13,330 nt of DNA from Schleiferiaceae bacterium (GTDB lineage: Bacteria; Bacteroidota; Bacteroidia; Flavobacteriales; Schleiferiaceae): NCBI GenBank assembly GCA_030829675.1, contig JAURAE010000031.1, positions 1 to 13,330 on the forward strand. Reading direction: 5' to 3'. Both the position numbers and the translations under genes were made by a program. The notes under the pieces were generated by a model. The model searched no databases. It was given only the letters and a program-made list of their open reading frames with translations, and was not told the DNA's origin. Below are positions 7,303 to 13,330 of this stretch, one piece after another. Within the stretch, counting starts at the first letter, position 1; every line of letters starts with the position of its first letter.

Positions 7303-9285
7303 ATGGAAACCTTCAAAGACAGCGGTCTCCACCCTTCAATCGTGCAGGGTGTGGAAGCACTCGGGTTTATTGAACCCACCCCAATCCAAAAGATGAGCAT
7401 TGAACATTTGCTCGAAAACACCACTGATTTAATCGCATTTGCACAAACAGGAACTGGTAAGACAGCAGCGTTCTCGTTGCCTATTCTTCACCAGCTGGAA
7501 GCTGATGTACAACACGTACAAGCCATTATTTTGGCGCCGACACGTGAGCTATGTTTGCAAATTGCCACAGATATCGAGTCATACTCGAAGTTTATGCCGG
7601 TGAAAGTCGCTGCCGTATATGGTGGGGCTCCAATCACTAAGCAAATGAAAGAACTTCAGCAGCGTCCACAAATAGTTGTCGGCACTCCTGGACGTACTCT
7701 AGACTTGATCGAGCGCAAGAAACTACGCATTGAAGATGTACAATTCCTTGTTTTGGATGAGGCAGATGAAATGTTAAGTATGGGTTTCCAAGATGAATTG
7801 GACGCCATTCTTGCCAACACCCCAGAACACAAACAAACACTTTGTTTTAGTGCTACCATGCCTGATGGCATGAAAAAATTGACCAACAAATACCTCAATG
7901 ACCCCAAAGAGATTTCAGCTGGTAAGCGAAATATTTCTGCAAGTAATGTGAGTCACGAATTATATGTGGTCAACGCGAAGCATACTTACGAAGCTATGCG
8001 TCGCATTATGGATTTCAATCCGAACATGTACGGCATCGTATTTTGTAGAACCCGTCGCGAAACACAGAGCATCGCTGAACAACTCATTACTGACGGATAC
8101 CGCGCTGAAGCCCTTCACGGAGACTTAAGTCAAGCGCAGAGAGACGAAGTAATGAATCGTTTCCGCAAGAAAAAACTCAATGTCATGGTTGCTACAGATG
8201 TGGCAGCGCGAGGGATTGATGTCAATGAGTTGACTCACGTAATCAACGTGAACATCCCCGACGATCCGGAAGTTTATGTGCACCGCTCAGGTAGAACGGG
8301 TCGTGCAGGATCATCGGGTATTTCTATCGTTATTACCCACGGTAGAAATATGCGTAAAGTGAATAGTTTAGAACGTCTCATTGGTAAAGAGTTCGAGCAA
8401 AAGCAAGTACCAAGTGGCGAAGCCATTTGTGATATCAAAATAGGTCAAGCCATTGATGAATTAGTTGAATTCGAATTTTCAAACGAGCTTGATCCTTCTA
8501 TGCTAGAAAGCGCCATGGATAAATTGGCACATTTGAGTAAAGCCGAATTGATCGAACGCTTTTTAGGTCATGAAACTTCGTTGATATTGAGTCGTTACCG
8601 CGGTGCCCGTGATATCAACGAGCAACCAAAGAAGTTCAAAGAGCAAGGGCCTCGTAAATCCGGAGGAGCGAGCGAAGAAGGCTTCAAAACGATCGTGGTG
8701 GATTTAGGTTACCGTCAAAACGTGAACCCAAGCCGATTAATCGGATTGATCAACGATACCATGGAAGGCAAGAAAATCCGCATTGGAAAAATCGACATGG
8801 ATAAAACTTTCACTCGTATTGATGTCGAAGAGCGCTTTGCGGTTGAAGTAGCCGTGCGACTAAGCGGCGCAAAAACAGGCTCCTATGTAGTCAACGCCTA
8901 CTTCGAAGAAGGCTCGGGTTCAAACGGAGGTTCTTCGGGTGGCCAACGTCACCAAAAACGTGAACGAATTTCTTCTGGGAAAAAGTTCCGTAGTGATAAT
9001 CGATTCGATAATCGCGGTGGACGTAGCGATCGCAAAAGAGATGACCGCAGACCAGAAGGAGGTTTCGGCGGATTCAGAAATAACGATGATCGCCCAAAAA
9101 GAAATAGTGAAGACAGAAATACTGAATTCAGAGGCAGTGATAACAGAGGCCCGCGTCGTCGCGATGATCGCCCTAGCTTCTCATCGGATCGTTCTTCTTC
9201 ACGCGGAAGTTTTGGTGGCACACGCGGCGAAATCAGTCGCCGTTCACCAGGCAAACCGGCAGGAAAACGCAATAAGAAGTACTAA
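7303..9285 (+). CDS. DEAD-box ATP-dependent RNA helicase with DbpA-type RNA-binding domain (DeaD/CsdA-like)
   Basis: Unwinds RNA duplexes with ATP; relatives act in ribosome assembly, RNA decay and cold adaptation. All helicase motifs are present: Q motif GFIEPTPIQ (21-29), Walker A AQTGTGKT (47-54), PTREL (79-83), TPGR (128-131), DEAD (152-155), SAT (183-185), VFCRTRRE (246-253), VATDVAARGID (296-306) and HRSGRTGRAG (327-336). A linker leads to a DbpA/CsdA-like RNA-binding domain at about 461-535 (FKTIVVDLGYRQNVNPSRLI onward). The last 125 residues (536-660) are low complexity, rich in Gly, Arg, Asp and Ser with repeated RSDNR/RDDRR-like units, and presumably disordered and RNA-binding. The domain order is that of E. 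coli DeaD/CsdA; I leave the symbol blank because Bacteroidota have several paralogues. The ATG at 7303 places the Q motif at the usual distance. The long structured leader upstream suggests post-transcriptional control. Confidence 0.95.
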   Translation: METFKDSGLHPSIVQGVEALGFIEPTPIQKMSIEHLLENTTDLIAFAQTGTGKTAAFSLPILHQLEADVQHVQAIILAPTRELCLQIATDIESYSKFMPVKVAAVYGGAPITKQMKELQQRPQIVVGTPGRTLDLIERKKLRIEDVQFLVLDEADEMLSMGFQDELDAILANTPEHKQTLCFSATMPDGMKKLTNKYLNDPKEISAGKRNISASNVSHELYVVNAKHTYEAMRRIMDFNPNMYGIVFCRTRRETQSIAEQLITDGYRAEALHGDLSQAQRDEVMNRFRKKKLNVMVATDVAARGIDVNELTHVINVNIPDDPEVYVHRSGRTGRAGSSGISIVITHGRNMRKVNSLERLIGKEFEQKQVPSGEAICDIKIGQAIDELVEFEFSNELDPSMLESAMDKLAHLSKAELIERFLGHETSLILSRYRGARDINEQPKKFKEQGPRKSGGASEEGFKTIVVDLGYRQNVNPSRLIGLINDTMEGKKIRIGKIDMDKTFTRIDVEERFAVEVAVRLSGAKTGSYVVNAYFEEGSGSNGGSSGGQRHQKRERISSGKKFRSDNRFDNRGGRSDRKRDDRRPEGGFGGFRNNDDRPKRNSEDRNTEFRGSDNRGPRRRDDRPSFSSDRSSSRGSFGGTRGEISRRSPGKPAGKRNKKY

Positions 9286-9306
9286 ACTTTCCTGTATTTT
9301 AGGCGA

Positions 9307-10107
9307 ATGAAAACAGCTTGGATTACAGGAAGTAGCAGTGGAATAGGTAAGGCTATGGCGATGGAATTTAATCGCCATGGTTACTTTACCATTTTAAGTG
9401 CTCGACGTGCTGAAGTCCTCGCAGCTGTTCAAAACCAACTGCCTCATCCAGAAAACAGTGCTCTTTTAGTATTGGATTTAGCCCAATACGAGGAGGCTGA
9501 TCAGTGGAAAAAGCAGGCGCTAAGCCATACCGGCAAAGTTGATATTTTGGTCAATAACGGCGGTATGGGGCATTTGGGCCGGGTCGTTGACATGGCGCTC
9601 GATGTAGAGGAAAAGGTGATGCAGACCAATTTTTGGGGTACAGTAGCCTGTACCAAAGCGATGGTGCCTGTGATGTTGGAGCAGGGTTCGGGACAGATTT
9701 GGTCCGTGGCCAGCATACTCTCCTACTTCGGCAGCCCAAAACTTGCCGCCTATGCAGCGAGTAAATTCGCGGTAGTCGGCTATATGGAAAGCCTACAGTA
9801 TGAATTGCGCAAAACTCCAGTACACGCAGGGATCTTGAGCCCTGGCTTCATCAACACTAATGTGACGCTGAGCAGTTTAGGACCAGATGGCAAGCCTATT
9901 GGCAAAAACAGTGTAGCCCAGGAGAAAGGAATGCTTCCAGAAGAATTGGCCCGAAAATTCTACCGGATCACTCAGCAGAACCAACCACCCTTGCACGTTG
10001 TTATAGGTGGATATGAAAAATGGGCAGTGCCTTTTAAACGATACTTGCCAAAAATATTTTTCAAAGTCTACGGAAAACTGACAGATATCACTAGAGGAAA
10101 AAAGTAG
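9307..10107 (+). CDS. Short-chain dehydrogenase/reductase (SDR)
   Basis: A 266-aa NAD(P)-dependent oxidoreductase of classical SDR type. The cofactor motif TGSSSGIG is at residues 7-14, with the basic pair ARR (32-34) after strand 2 suggesting NADP(H) preference. NNGG at 83-86 replaces the more common NNAG. The catalytic set is Asn108 (QTNFWG), Ser136, Tyr149 and Lys153 (YAASK), followed by PGFINT (179-184). The C-terminus is basic with a hydrophobic patch (YLPKIFFKVYGK), resembling membrane-associated DHRS7-like SDRs that act on lipid or steroid-type ketones; the substrate is inference. The start lies only 21 nt after the helicase stop with no terminator between, so co-transcription is likely. 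No clean TAnnTTTG element is seen here. Confidence 0.9.
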   Translation: MKTAWITGSSSGIGKAMAMEFNRHGYFTILSARRAEVLAAVQNQLPHPENSALLVLDLAQYEEADQWKKQALSHTGKVDILVNNGGMGHLGRVVDMALDVEEKVMQTNFWGTVACTKAMVPVMLEQGSGQIWSVASILSYFGSPKLAAYAASKFAVVGYMESLQYELRKTPVHAGILSPGFINTNVTLSSLGPDGKPIGKNSVAQEKGMLPEELARKFYRITQQNQPPLHVVIGGYEKWAVPFKRYLPKIFFKVYGKLTDITRGKK

Positions 10108-10114
10108 CAAATCC

Positions 10115-10122
10115 TATATTTG
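10115..10122 (+). promoter_or_regulatory. Probable promoter of the 2OG-Fe(II) oxygenase gene (TATATTTG)
   Basis: TATATTTG is a perfect TAnnTTTG match just after the SDR stop. It ends 18 nt before the ATG at 10141, the same spacing as at carB. No TTG is found near -33. The TTG inside this box (10120-10122) is in frame with the gene and could be mistaken for a start codon, but it would then lie within the promoter, upstream of the expected transcription start. Confidence 0.55.
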
Positions 10123-10140
10123 GACAACAAGATTAATACC

Positions 10141-10953
10141 ATGGTCGAAGGAATCATCAACCCCAAATACCTAGATCCTGCTTTTGCAGCAGAATTAAAG
10201 ACTGCTTATGATACGGCATCGCCATGCAAGCACATTGTTCTGGAAGACTTTTTCCAGGAGGATATTGCATTGGACTTGTTCAACAACTTCCCTTCCATTG
10301 ACCAATTGAATGTGAAGCGCAAGAGCTTGAACGAAGACAAAAGCGAAGATTATCATTTCGAGCGCTGGCACCCATCGTTCTCCAAGGTTCGTTCGGCTGT
10401 AGGGTCGAAGGAATGGAGCGAGCAATTGGGCCGCATCACAGGCATCGACGGTTTGCATACCACTACGGATGCCTTGGGCTCGGGAGTACACCAGGGCCGC
10501 AATGGCTCGTATGTAGATGTTCATATCGATGTCAATATGAATCCTAAGTTAGGGTTATGGCGCCGATTGAACCTTTTGGTCTACCTCAATAAAAATTGGC
10601 AACCGGAATACGGTGGTGATTTGGAGTTGTGGAATAAAGAGATGACGGAATTGGTCACAAAAGTTCCACCAACATTTAACACCGCAGTCATCTTCTATAC
10701 GGACGACAATAGCCCGCACGGCTATGGCAAAATCAACATCCCAGAAGGAGAATCACGCAAGAGTTTCTACACCTACTTCTACACAAAACCAGAAGATGGC
10801 GTGACCTACAGAGATTCTAAGTTTATCTCACGCCCAGACGACGGCGCTGTTCGCAAAATGGCCACCGGAATCAAAGAGACGCTGAAGATCAACGGAAAGA
10901 AGCTGCTCAAAACGTTGGGGATGAAAGACCTAGACTTCCAAGACAAGAATTAA
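10141..10953 (+). CDS. 2-oxoglutarate/Fe(II)-dependent oxygenase, prolyl-4-hydroxylase-like
   Basis: A 270-aa non-haem iron oxygenase of the double-stranded beta-helix fold. It would couple oxidation of 2-oxoglutarate to succinate and CO2 with hydroxylation of a substrate. The metal and co-substrate residues are readable: H128-x-D130 (VDVHIDVN), the following strand RRLNLLVYLNKNWQPEYGGDLELW (141-164), distal H193 in SPHGYG, and R206 in ESRKSFYTYFY to bind 2-oxoglutarate. This is the P4H-type pattern (HxD...H...R/K). The N-terminal ~100 residues, starting with an HIVLEDFF segment at 31-38, match the lead region common in this family. The frame is open to a TTG at 10120, but ATG 10141 is preferred because a -7 promoter element covers the TTG. 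Family members hydroxylate protein side chains, free amino acids or sugars; the substrate cannot be chosen here. It follows the SDR by 33 nt; joint function is possible but unproven. Confidence 0.85.
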   Translation: MVEGIINPKYLDPAFAAELKTAYDTASPCKHIVLEDFFQEDIALDLFNNFPSIDQLNVKRKSLNEDKSEDYHFERWHPSFSKVRSAVGSKEWSEQLGRITGIDGLHTTTDALGSGVHQGRNGSYVDVHIDVNMNPKLGLWRRLNLLVYLNKNWQPEYGGDLELWNKEMTELVTKVPPTFNTAVIFYTDDNSPHGYGKINIPEGESRKSFYTYFYTKPEDGVTYRDSKFISRPDDGAVRKMATGIKETLKINGKKLLKTLGMKDLDFQDKN

Positions 10954-10954
10954 T

Positions 10955-10980
10955 AAAACCGCCTTCGGGCGGTTTTTTTT
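10955..10980. terminator. Bidirectional terminator between oxygenase and trkH-like gene
   Basis: AAAACCGCC (10955-10963) pairs with GGCGGTTTT (10968-10976) around a TTCG tetraloop closed by C-G, an exceptionally stable hairpin. Eight T follow on the plus strand, and A4 serves as the U-tract on the minus strand. The minus-strand TAA (10980-10982) starts in the T-run, so this one hairpin should end both convergent transcripts. Confidence 0.92.
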
Positions 10981-12785
10981 TATCCCACGTGCATTGAACC
11001 CTTTGGATACTTGAAAGAGTTTGACTCAACCTTGCGGTCGCTCAACGCGAAGGCCAGGGTCAACGTTCCTACACGTCCGATCAACATTGAGATCATCAAA
11101 ACAATCTTACCGCCGAGGGATACGGTTGGCGTGATGCCCGTACTTAATCCTACGGTACAAAAAGCACTGACTTCTTCAAAGGCCAAATCCAACAAGGCTT
11201 TCTCCGGCTCGAACAGCGTCAACAAAAAGATGCCAACCAGGATACTCACGGCGGAGAACAAGAATATGGCAAAGGCCTTATTCATCAACTCCCAAGGGAT
11301 TTGAGTTTTGTAAATGTTTACGTTTTTCTTGCCTTTAATGGTCGCTGCTGCACTCATGAAAACCAAGGCGAAGGTGCTCGTTTTAATCCCCCCAGCGGTC
11401 GATCCCGAGCCCCCACCAATAAACATGAGGAAGATGAAGAACAACAACGTTGGGGTGGCCATGGCACCGAAATTTACTGTATTAAAACCAGCAGTACGCG
11501 CGGTAATACTTTGGAAGATGCTGTGGCTGAGCTGTGGACCAATTGGACCCTCGTGCCCTTCCAACATAAATACCATCGCAGCACCAAAGGTGATCAACAC
11601 CCCAGCAACTACCAAACCCAGTTTAGTACCGACGCGTAAACTGCGCCATGATCTCGCCATAGACTGTTTGCGCCAAGGCTGCTTGAGCAAGTCCGAAATG
11701 GTCCCAAATCCTATACCGCCCAATACAATCAAGATCGCAATGATGGCATGTACCCCAAAGTCGTGGCTCACACCCTCGCTTGCCAAACTATTGCTGAACA
11801 AGGAGAACCCTGCGTTATTAAAGGCAGAAACGCTGTGGAAAAGGCTATAAAAAAGATTTTCTCCGAGGTCGCCGTACTTGCCTCTCCAAAGAATCGCCAA
11901 CAACCCGGCTCCTATTAGTTCAATGAAAATGGTTAACCTGAAAATGGCGCCTACCAATGAGCGGCTGCGCTTGAGGTCCTCCCCAAGGTTTTCGCTCATA
12001 AAGTTCGCTTGACGCATGCCAAAGCCTCCTCGGAGGATGGCAAATAAGGCTGCGAAAGAGATGATGTTCAAACCGCCAAGCTGCATTAATATCATGACGA
12101 CGATTTGGCCTTTTCCACTGAGAATTTGGCTGATATCTATAAGACTCAATCCCGTTACACAACTGGCGGAAATACTGGTAAACAAAGCCGTCAAGAAGTC
12201 CAGCCCGCTGTGGCCTTTAATGGTCATTTCGGGGAGCATCAAAAGACCCGTCCCCATGATGATGAGCAGGACAAAACTGAGGATCAACAGGGTCGGCGGA
12301 CTGAGCTTACTCTTCGGCAACACCTCACCAACCTTCCCGAACTCCAAGCCCACGATCACCAGGAAATAGAGCTGTAAAAAGAGCATAAAACTCTCTTGGA
12401 GGCCGGGGATTTTTAAGAATTGGCCCAATTCATTTAAGATCTCAAACTTGAAAATATTGATGACCAAGATGTCCACAATGATGAACAACATGAGGATCCC
12501 CTCCCACTTTCGCTCCTTTAAAAATTCTCGAGGATGGAAGTTGTAGAAGAGTTCTAGGAAAAACTTGAGTAGATAATAGGCTATGGAGCCTCGCACGATA
12601 TATCCCACCAACTGATTTCGCCACGGATCCAGCTCGTAGCCGTGATAAAATACTAGAACCATCAACGTGAATGTCGCTACAAAGAGGCTTCCTGTAGCTA
12701 GGGAGGACATCACAAAATCTCGGCTATCGTAAATACGGATGTTGATGAACTCACGCGCGGCGTTGATGCGTTGTTTCAAATTCAC
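10980..12785 (-). CDS. TrkH/KtrB-family K+ transporter membrane subunit with N-terminal membrane extension
   Basis: A 601-aa integral membrane protein for K+ (possibly Na+-coupled) uptake, normally working with a cytoplasmic TrkA/KtrA nucleotide-binding subunit, which is not in this window. Four pore-loop repeats with their filter glycines are visible: SASCVTGL (G212), SAFNNAGF (G326), TARTAGF (G433) and SAFCTVGLST (G546). The gating-loop signature GGGSGSTAGGIKTST is at 457-471 and the late IGRVGTLT helix at 569-576. The conserved core starts near residue 160. Before it is an extra ~155-residue region with about four hydrophobic segments (28-48, 58-82, 96-114, 130-148) joined by charged loops, longer than a typical KtrB. 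The start is GTG (12783-12785), with no in-frame ATG upstream; the next ATG (residue 26) would cut into the extension. The start is 54 nt from the upstream DUF6165-like stop. Confidence 0.92.
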   Translation of the reverse strand: MNLKQRINAAREFINIRIYDSRDFVMSSLATGSLFVATFTLMVLVFYHGYELDPWRNQLVGYIVRGSIAYYLLKFFLELFYNFHPREFLKERKWEGILMLFIIVDILVINIFKFEILNELGQFLKIPGLQESFMLFLQLYFLVIVGLEFGKVGEVLPKSKLSPPTLLILSFVLLIIMGTGLLMLPEMTIKGHSGLDFLTALFTSISASCVTGLSLIDISQILSGKGQIVVMILMQLGGLNIISFAALFAILRGGFGMRQANFMSENLGEDLKRSRSLVGAIFRLTIFIELIGAGLLAILWRGKYGDLGENLFYSLFHSVSAFNNAGFSLFSNSLASEGVSHDFGVHAIIAILIVLGGIGFGTISDLLKQPWRKQSMARSWRSLRVGTKLGLVVAGVLITFGAAMVFMLEGHEGPIGPQLSHSIFQSITARTAGFNTVNFGAMATPTLLFFIFLMFIGGGSGSTAGGIKTSTFALVFMSAAATIKGKKNVNIYKTQIPWELMNKAFAIFLFSAVSILVGIFLLTLFEPEKALLDLAFEEVSAFCTVGLSTGITPTVSLGGKIVLMISMLIGRVGTLTLAFALSDRKVESNSFKYPKGSMHVG

Positions 12786-12805
12786 AAGGTGACTTTTGCG
12801 TTTAA

Positions 12806-12834
12806 CGAATTTACCCCGATTCTCTGAGAATCAA
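12806..12834 (-). promoter_or_regulatory. Putative trkH-like promoter with palindromic operator in its spacer
   Basis: On the minus strand, TTG (12832-12834), 18 nt of spacer, and TAAATTCG (12806-12813, one mismatch to TAnnTTTG) precede the GTG by 20 nt. The spacer contains the perfect palindrome GATTCTC-A-GAGAATC (12818-12832), which overlaps the last base of the TTG. A dimeric repressor bound there would block RNA polymerase. It is not followed by a T-run, so it is unlikely to be a terminator for the upstream gene. Promoter strength and operator role are inferred. Confidence 0.4.
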
Positions 12835-12839
12835 GCATT

Positions 12840-13229
12840 CTAATCGTATTTCTCGTACGACTTTTCCTCAATCAGATTCGATCCTGTCAAAAGGTTAATC
12901 TCTTTCTTCACGGCGGCTCTGCGGTCATTGAGCTGGTACACACTGCGAGCAGCAGCCACAAATGAAGGGCCAAAATCTTGCGATTTCTCCAGTCCACGCA
13001 ACACGTCTTCTACCTCCCAGAGCGAGGTGTTTACCTCCAACAACTGGTCTCGTAAAGTGTGTAGCGCACCAGAAGATTCTAGGGAACGAATGGCATCCAC
13101 GGCAGGCTGAAGGCTTTCCAGCTCTCGGCGTATGTTGTTGAGCGCAGTGGGATCAGTTATTCTCTCGCTCTTGATTTGGAGTATCGAATACTTGTCCAAC
13201 ACTTCGCCGTTGGATACCTCAATTTTCAT
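12840..13229 (-). CDS. DUF6165-like hypothetical protein
   Basis: A 129-aa soluble protein from ATG (13227-13229) to TAG (12840-12842). It begins MKIEVSNGEVLDKYSILQIKSERI and soon has NNIRRELESL, a pattern I recall from DUF6165 proteins (conserved V-S-x-G-E-x-x-D-K-x-x-I-L-x-I-K opening). The composition is strongly helical and charged: helices at about 28-65, 70-86 and 89-112 (the last containing VYQLNDRRAAVKKEINLL), then a polar tail. There is no signal peptide or membrane segment. Function unknown. It starts 2 nt after the upstream aminotransferase stop, so the two are almost certainly co-transcribed. Confidence 0.7.
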   Translation of the reverse strand: MKIEVSNGEVLDKYSILQIKSERITDPTALNNIRRELESLQPAVDAIRSLESSGALHTLRDQLLEVNTSLWEVEDVLRGLEKSQDFGPSFVAAARSVYQLNDRRAAVKKEINLLTGSNLIEEKSYEKYD

Positions 13230-13231
13230 GG

Positions 13232-13330
13232 TTAGTCTTCTAGTTTGGCAACGGCCGCTTTCACGCGACGAACTGCTTCTTCCAACTCTGCTTCTGCTGC
13301 AGCGTAAGAGAAGCGAACATAGCCCGGCAA
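13232..13330 (-). CDS. Class I/II PLP-dependent aminotransferase, C-terminal 32 residues (5' part outside window)
   Basis: The minus-strand frame is open from the window edge to TAA at 13232-13234 and ends PGYVRFSYAAAEAELEEAV, then RRVKAAVAKLED. The G-Y-V-R-F-S-Y-A segment, followed by a helix with (D/E)LEEA-x-x-R-(I/V), is the standard C-terminus of aspartate-aminotransferase-like enzymes. The Arg in V-R-F-S-Y-A aligns with the substrate-carboxylate-binding arginine. The fragment is too short to name the substrate. It sits 2 nt upstream of the DUF6165-like gene. Confidence 0.65.
   Translation of the reverse strand: MPGYVRFSYAAAEAELEEAVRRVKAAVAKLED

Noticed and set aside
8949..9272. 107-codon minus-strand frame opposite the helicase tail
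   Set aside because: It mirrors the low-complexity Arg/Gly/Asp tail, giving a Leu/Arg/Ser/Pro-rich product with no independent start signal.
10120..10140. TTG start 21 nt upstream of the 2OG oxygenase ATG
   Set aside because: The TTG is the last three bases of a perfect -7 promoter element, so it would not be in the transcript if that promoter is used.
11314..11850. 178-codon plus-strand open frame inside the trkH-like gene
   Set aside because: It lies antisense to a clearly conserved membrane protein, and its translation (Pro/Lys-rich, no recognisable motif) is typical of a shadow frame.
12818..12832. Palindrome read as a terminator for the DUF6165-like gene
   Set aside because: Only about 5 bp could pair around a real loop, and no T-run follows on either strand.
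1..13330. Mobile elements, CRISPR arrays, tRNA/rRNA genes or defence systems
   Set aside because: No transposase, integrase, phage or nuclease motifs, no regularly spaced repeats, and no cloverleaf or rRNA signatures were seen on either strand.

Overview
The window looks like ordinary chromosome of a Bacteroidota bacterium, most probably a flavobacterial-type lineage. Several intergenic regions carry the Bacteroidota promoter signature (-33 TTG, about 19 nt spacer, -7 TAnnTTTG), best seen upstream of rpmH. Starts generally lack a Shine-Dalgarno. The gene set (YfhO-type membrane protein, DUF4834-like small protein, a 950-aa CarB without its C-terminal regulatory domain) also fits that phylum. 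I see no insertion sequence, phage gene, CRISPR array, tRNA or rRNA. No gap between genes exceeds 300 bases.

Layout. 1-1734 (+): C-terminal part of a YfhO-family polytopic membrane protein. It converges on a minus-strand unit ending at 1762: a family-4-like glycosyltransferase preceded by a DUF4834-like small membrane protein, joined by a 4-bp GTGA overlap. Upstream of these, also on minus, are carB (3288-6140) with its own strong terminator, then rpmH (6237-6395, L34) with a terminator and a textbook promoter. From 6555 to 10953 the strand switches to plus: a SAM-dependent methyltransferase, a DEAD-box RNA helicase with a C-terminal DbpA-type RNA-binding domain and a charged disordered tail, an SDR oxidoreductase, and a 2OG-Fe(II) oxygenase. 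The oxygenase converges on a minus-strand TrkH/KtrB-type K+ transporter subunit (10980-12785), which is preceded by a DUF6165-like protein and the C-terminal end of a class I/II aminotransferase that runs off the window.

How the genes relate. This is a mosaic of housekeeping functions: pyrimidine/arginine precursor synthesis (carB), translation and RNA remodelling (rpmH, helicase), cell-surface glycan functions (YfhO, glycosyltransferase), and K+ uptake (TrkH). It is not one pathway. Both convergent pairs share a single bidirectional hairpin terminator, and the minus-strand stop codon lies in the terminator's U/A tract.

The most interesting non-coding signal is the roughly 115-nt leader of the DEAD-box helicase (about 7187-7302). 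It can form a two-part hairpin whose 13-nt apical loop is complementary over 7 nt to an upstream segment (potential pseudoknot). It also has a second, mutually exclusive CCCAG/CTGGG pairing next to the start codon. A second candidate is a perfect 7+1+7 palindrome in the spacer of the putative trkH promoter. I found no convincing new multi-gene system.
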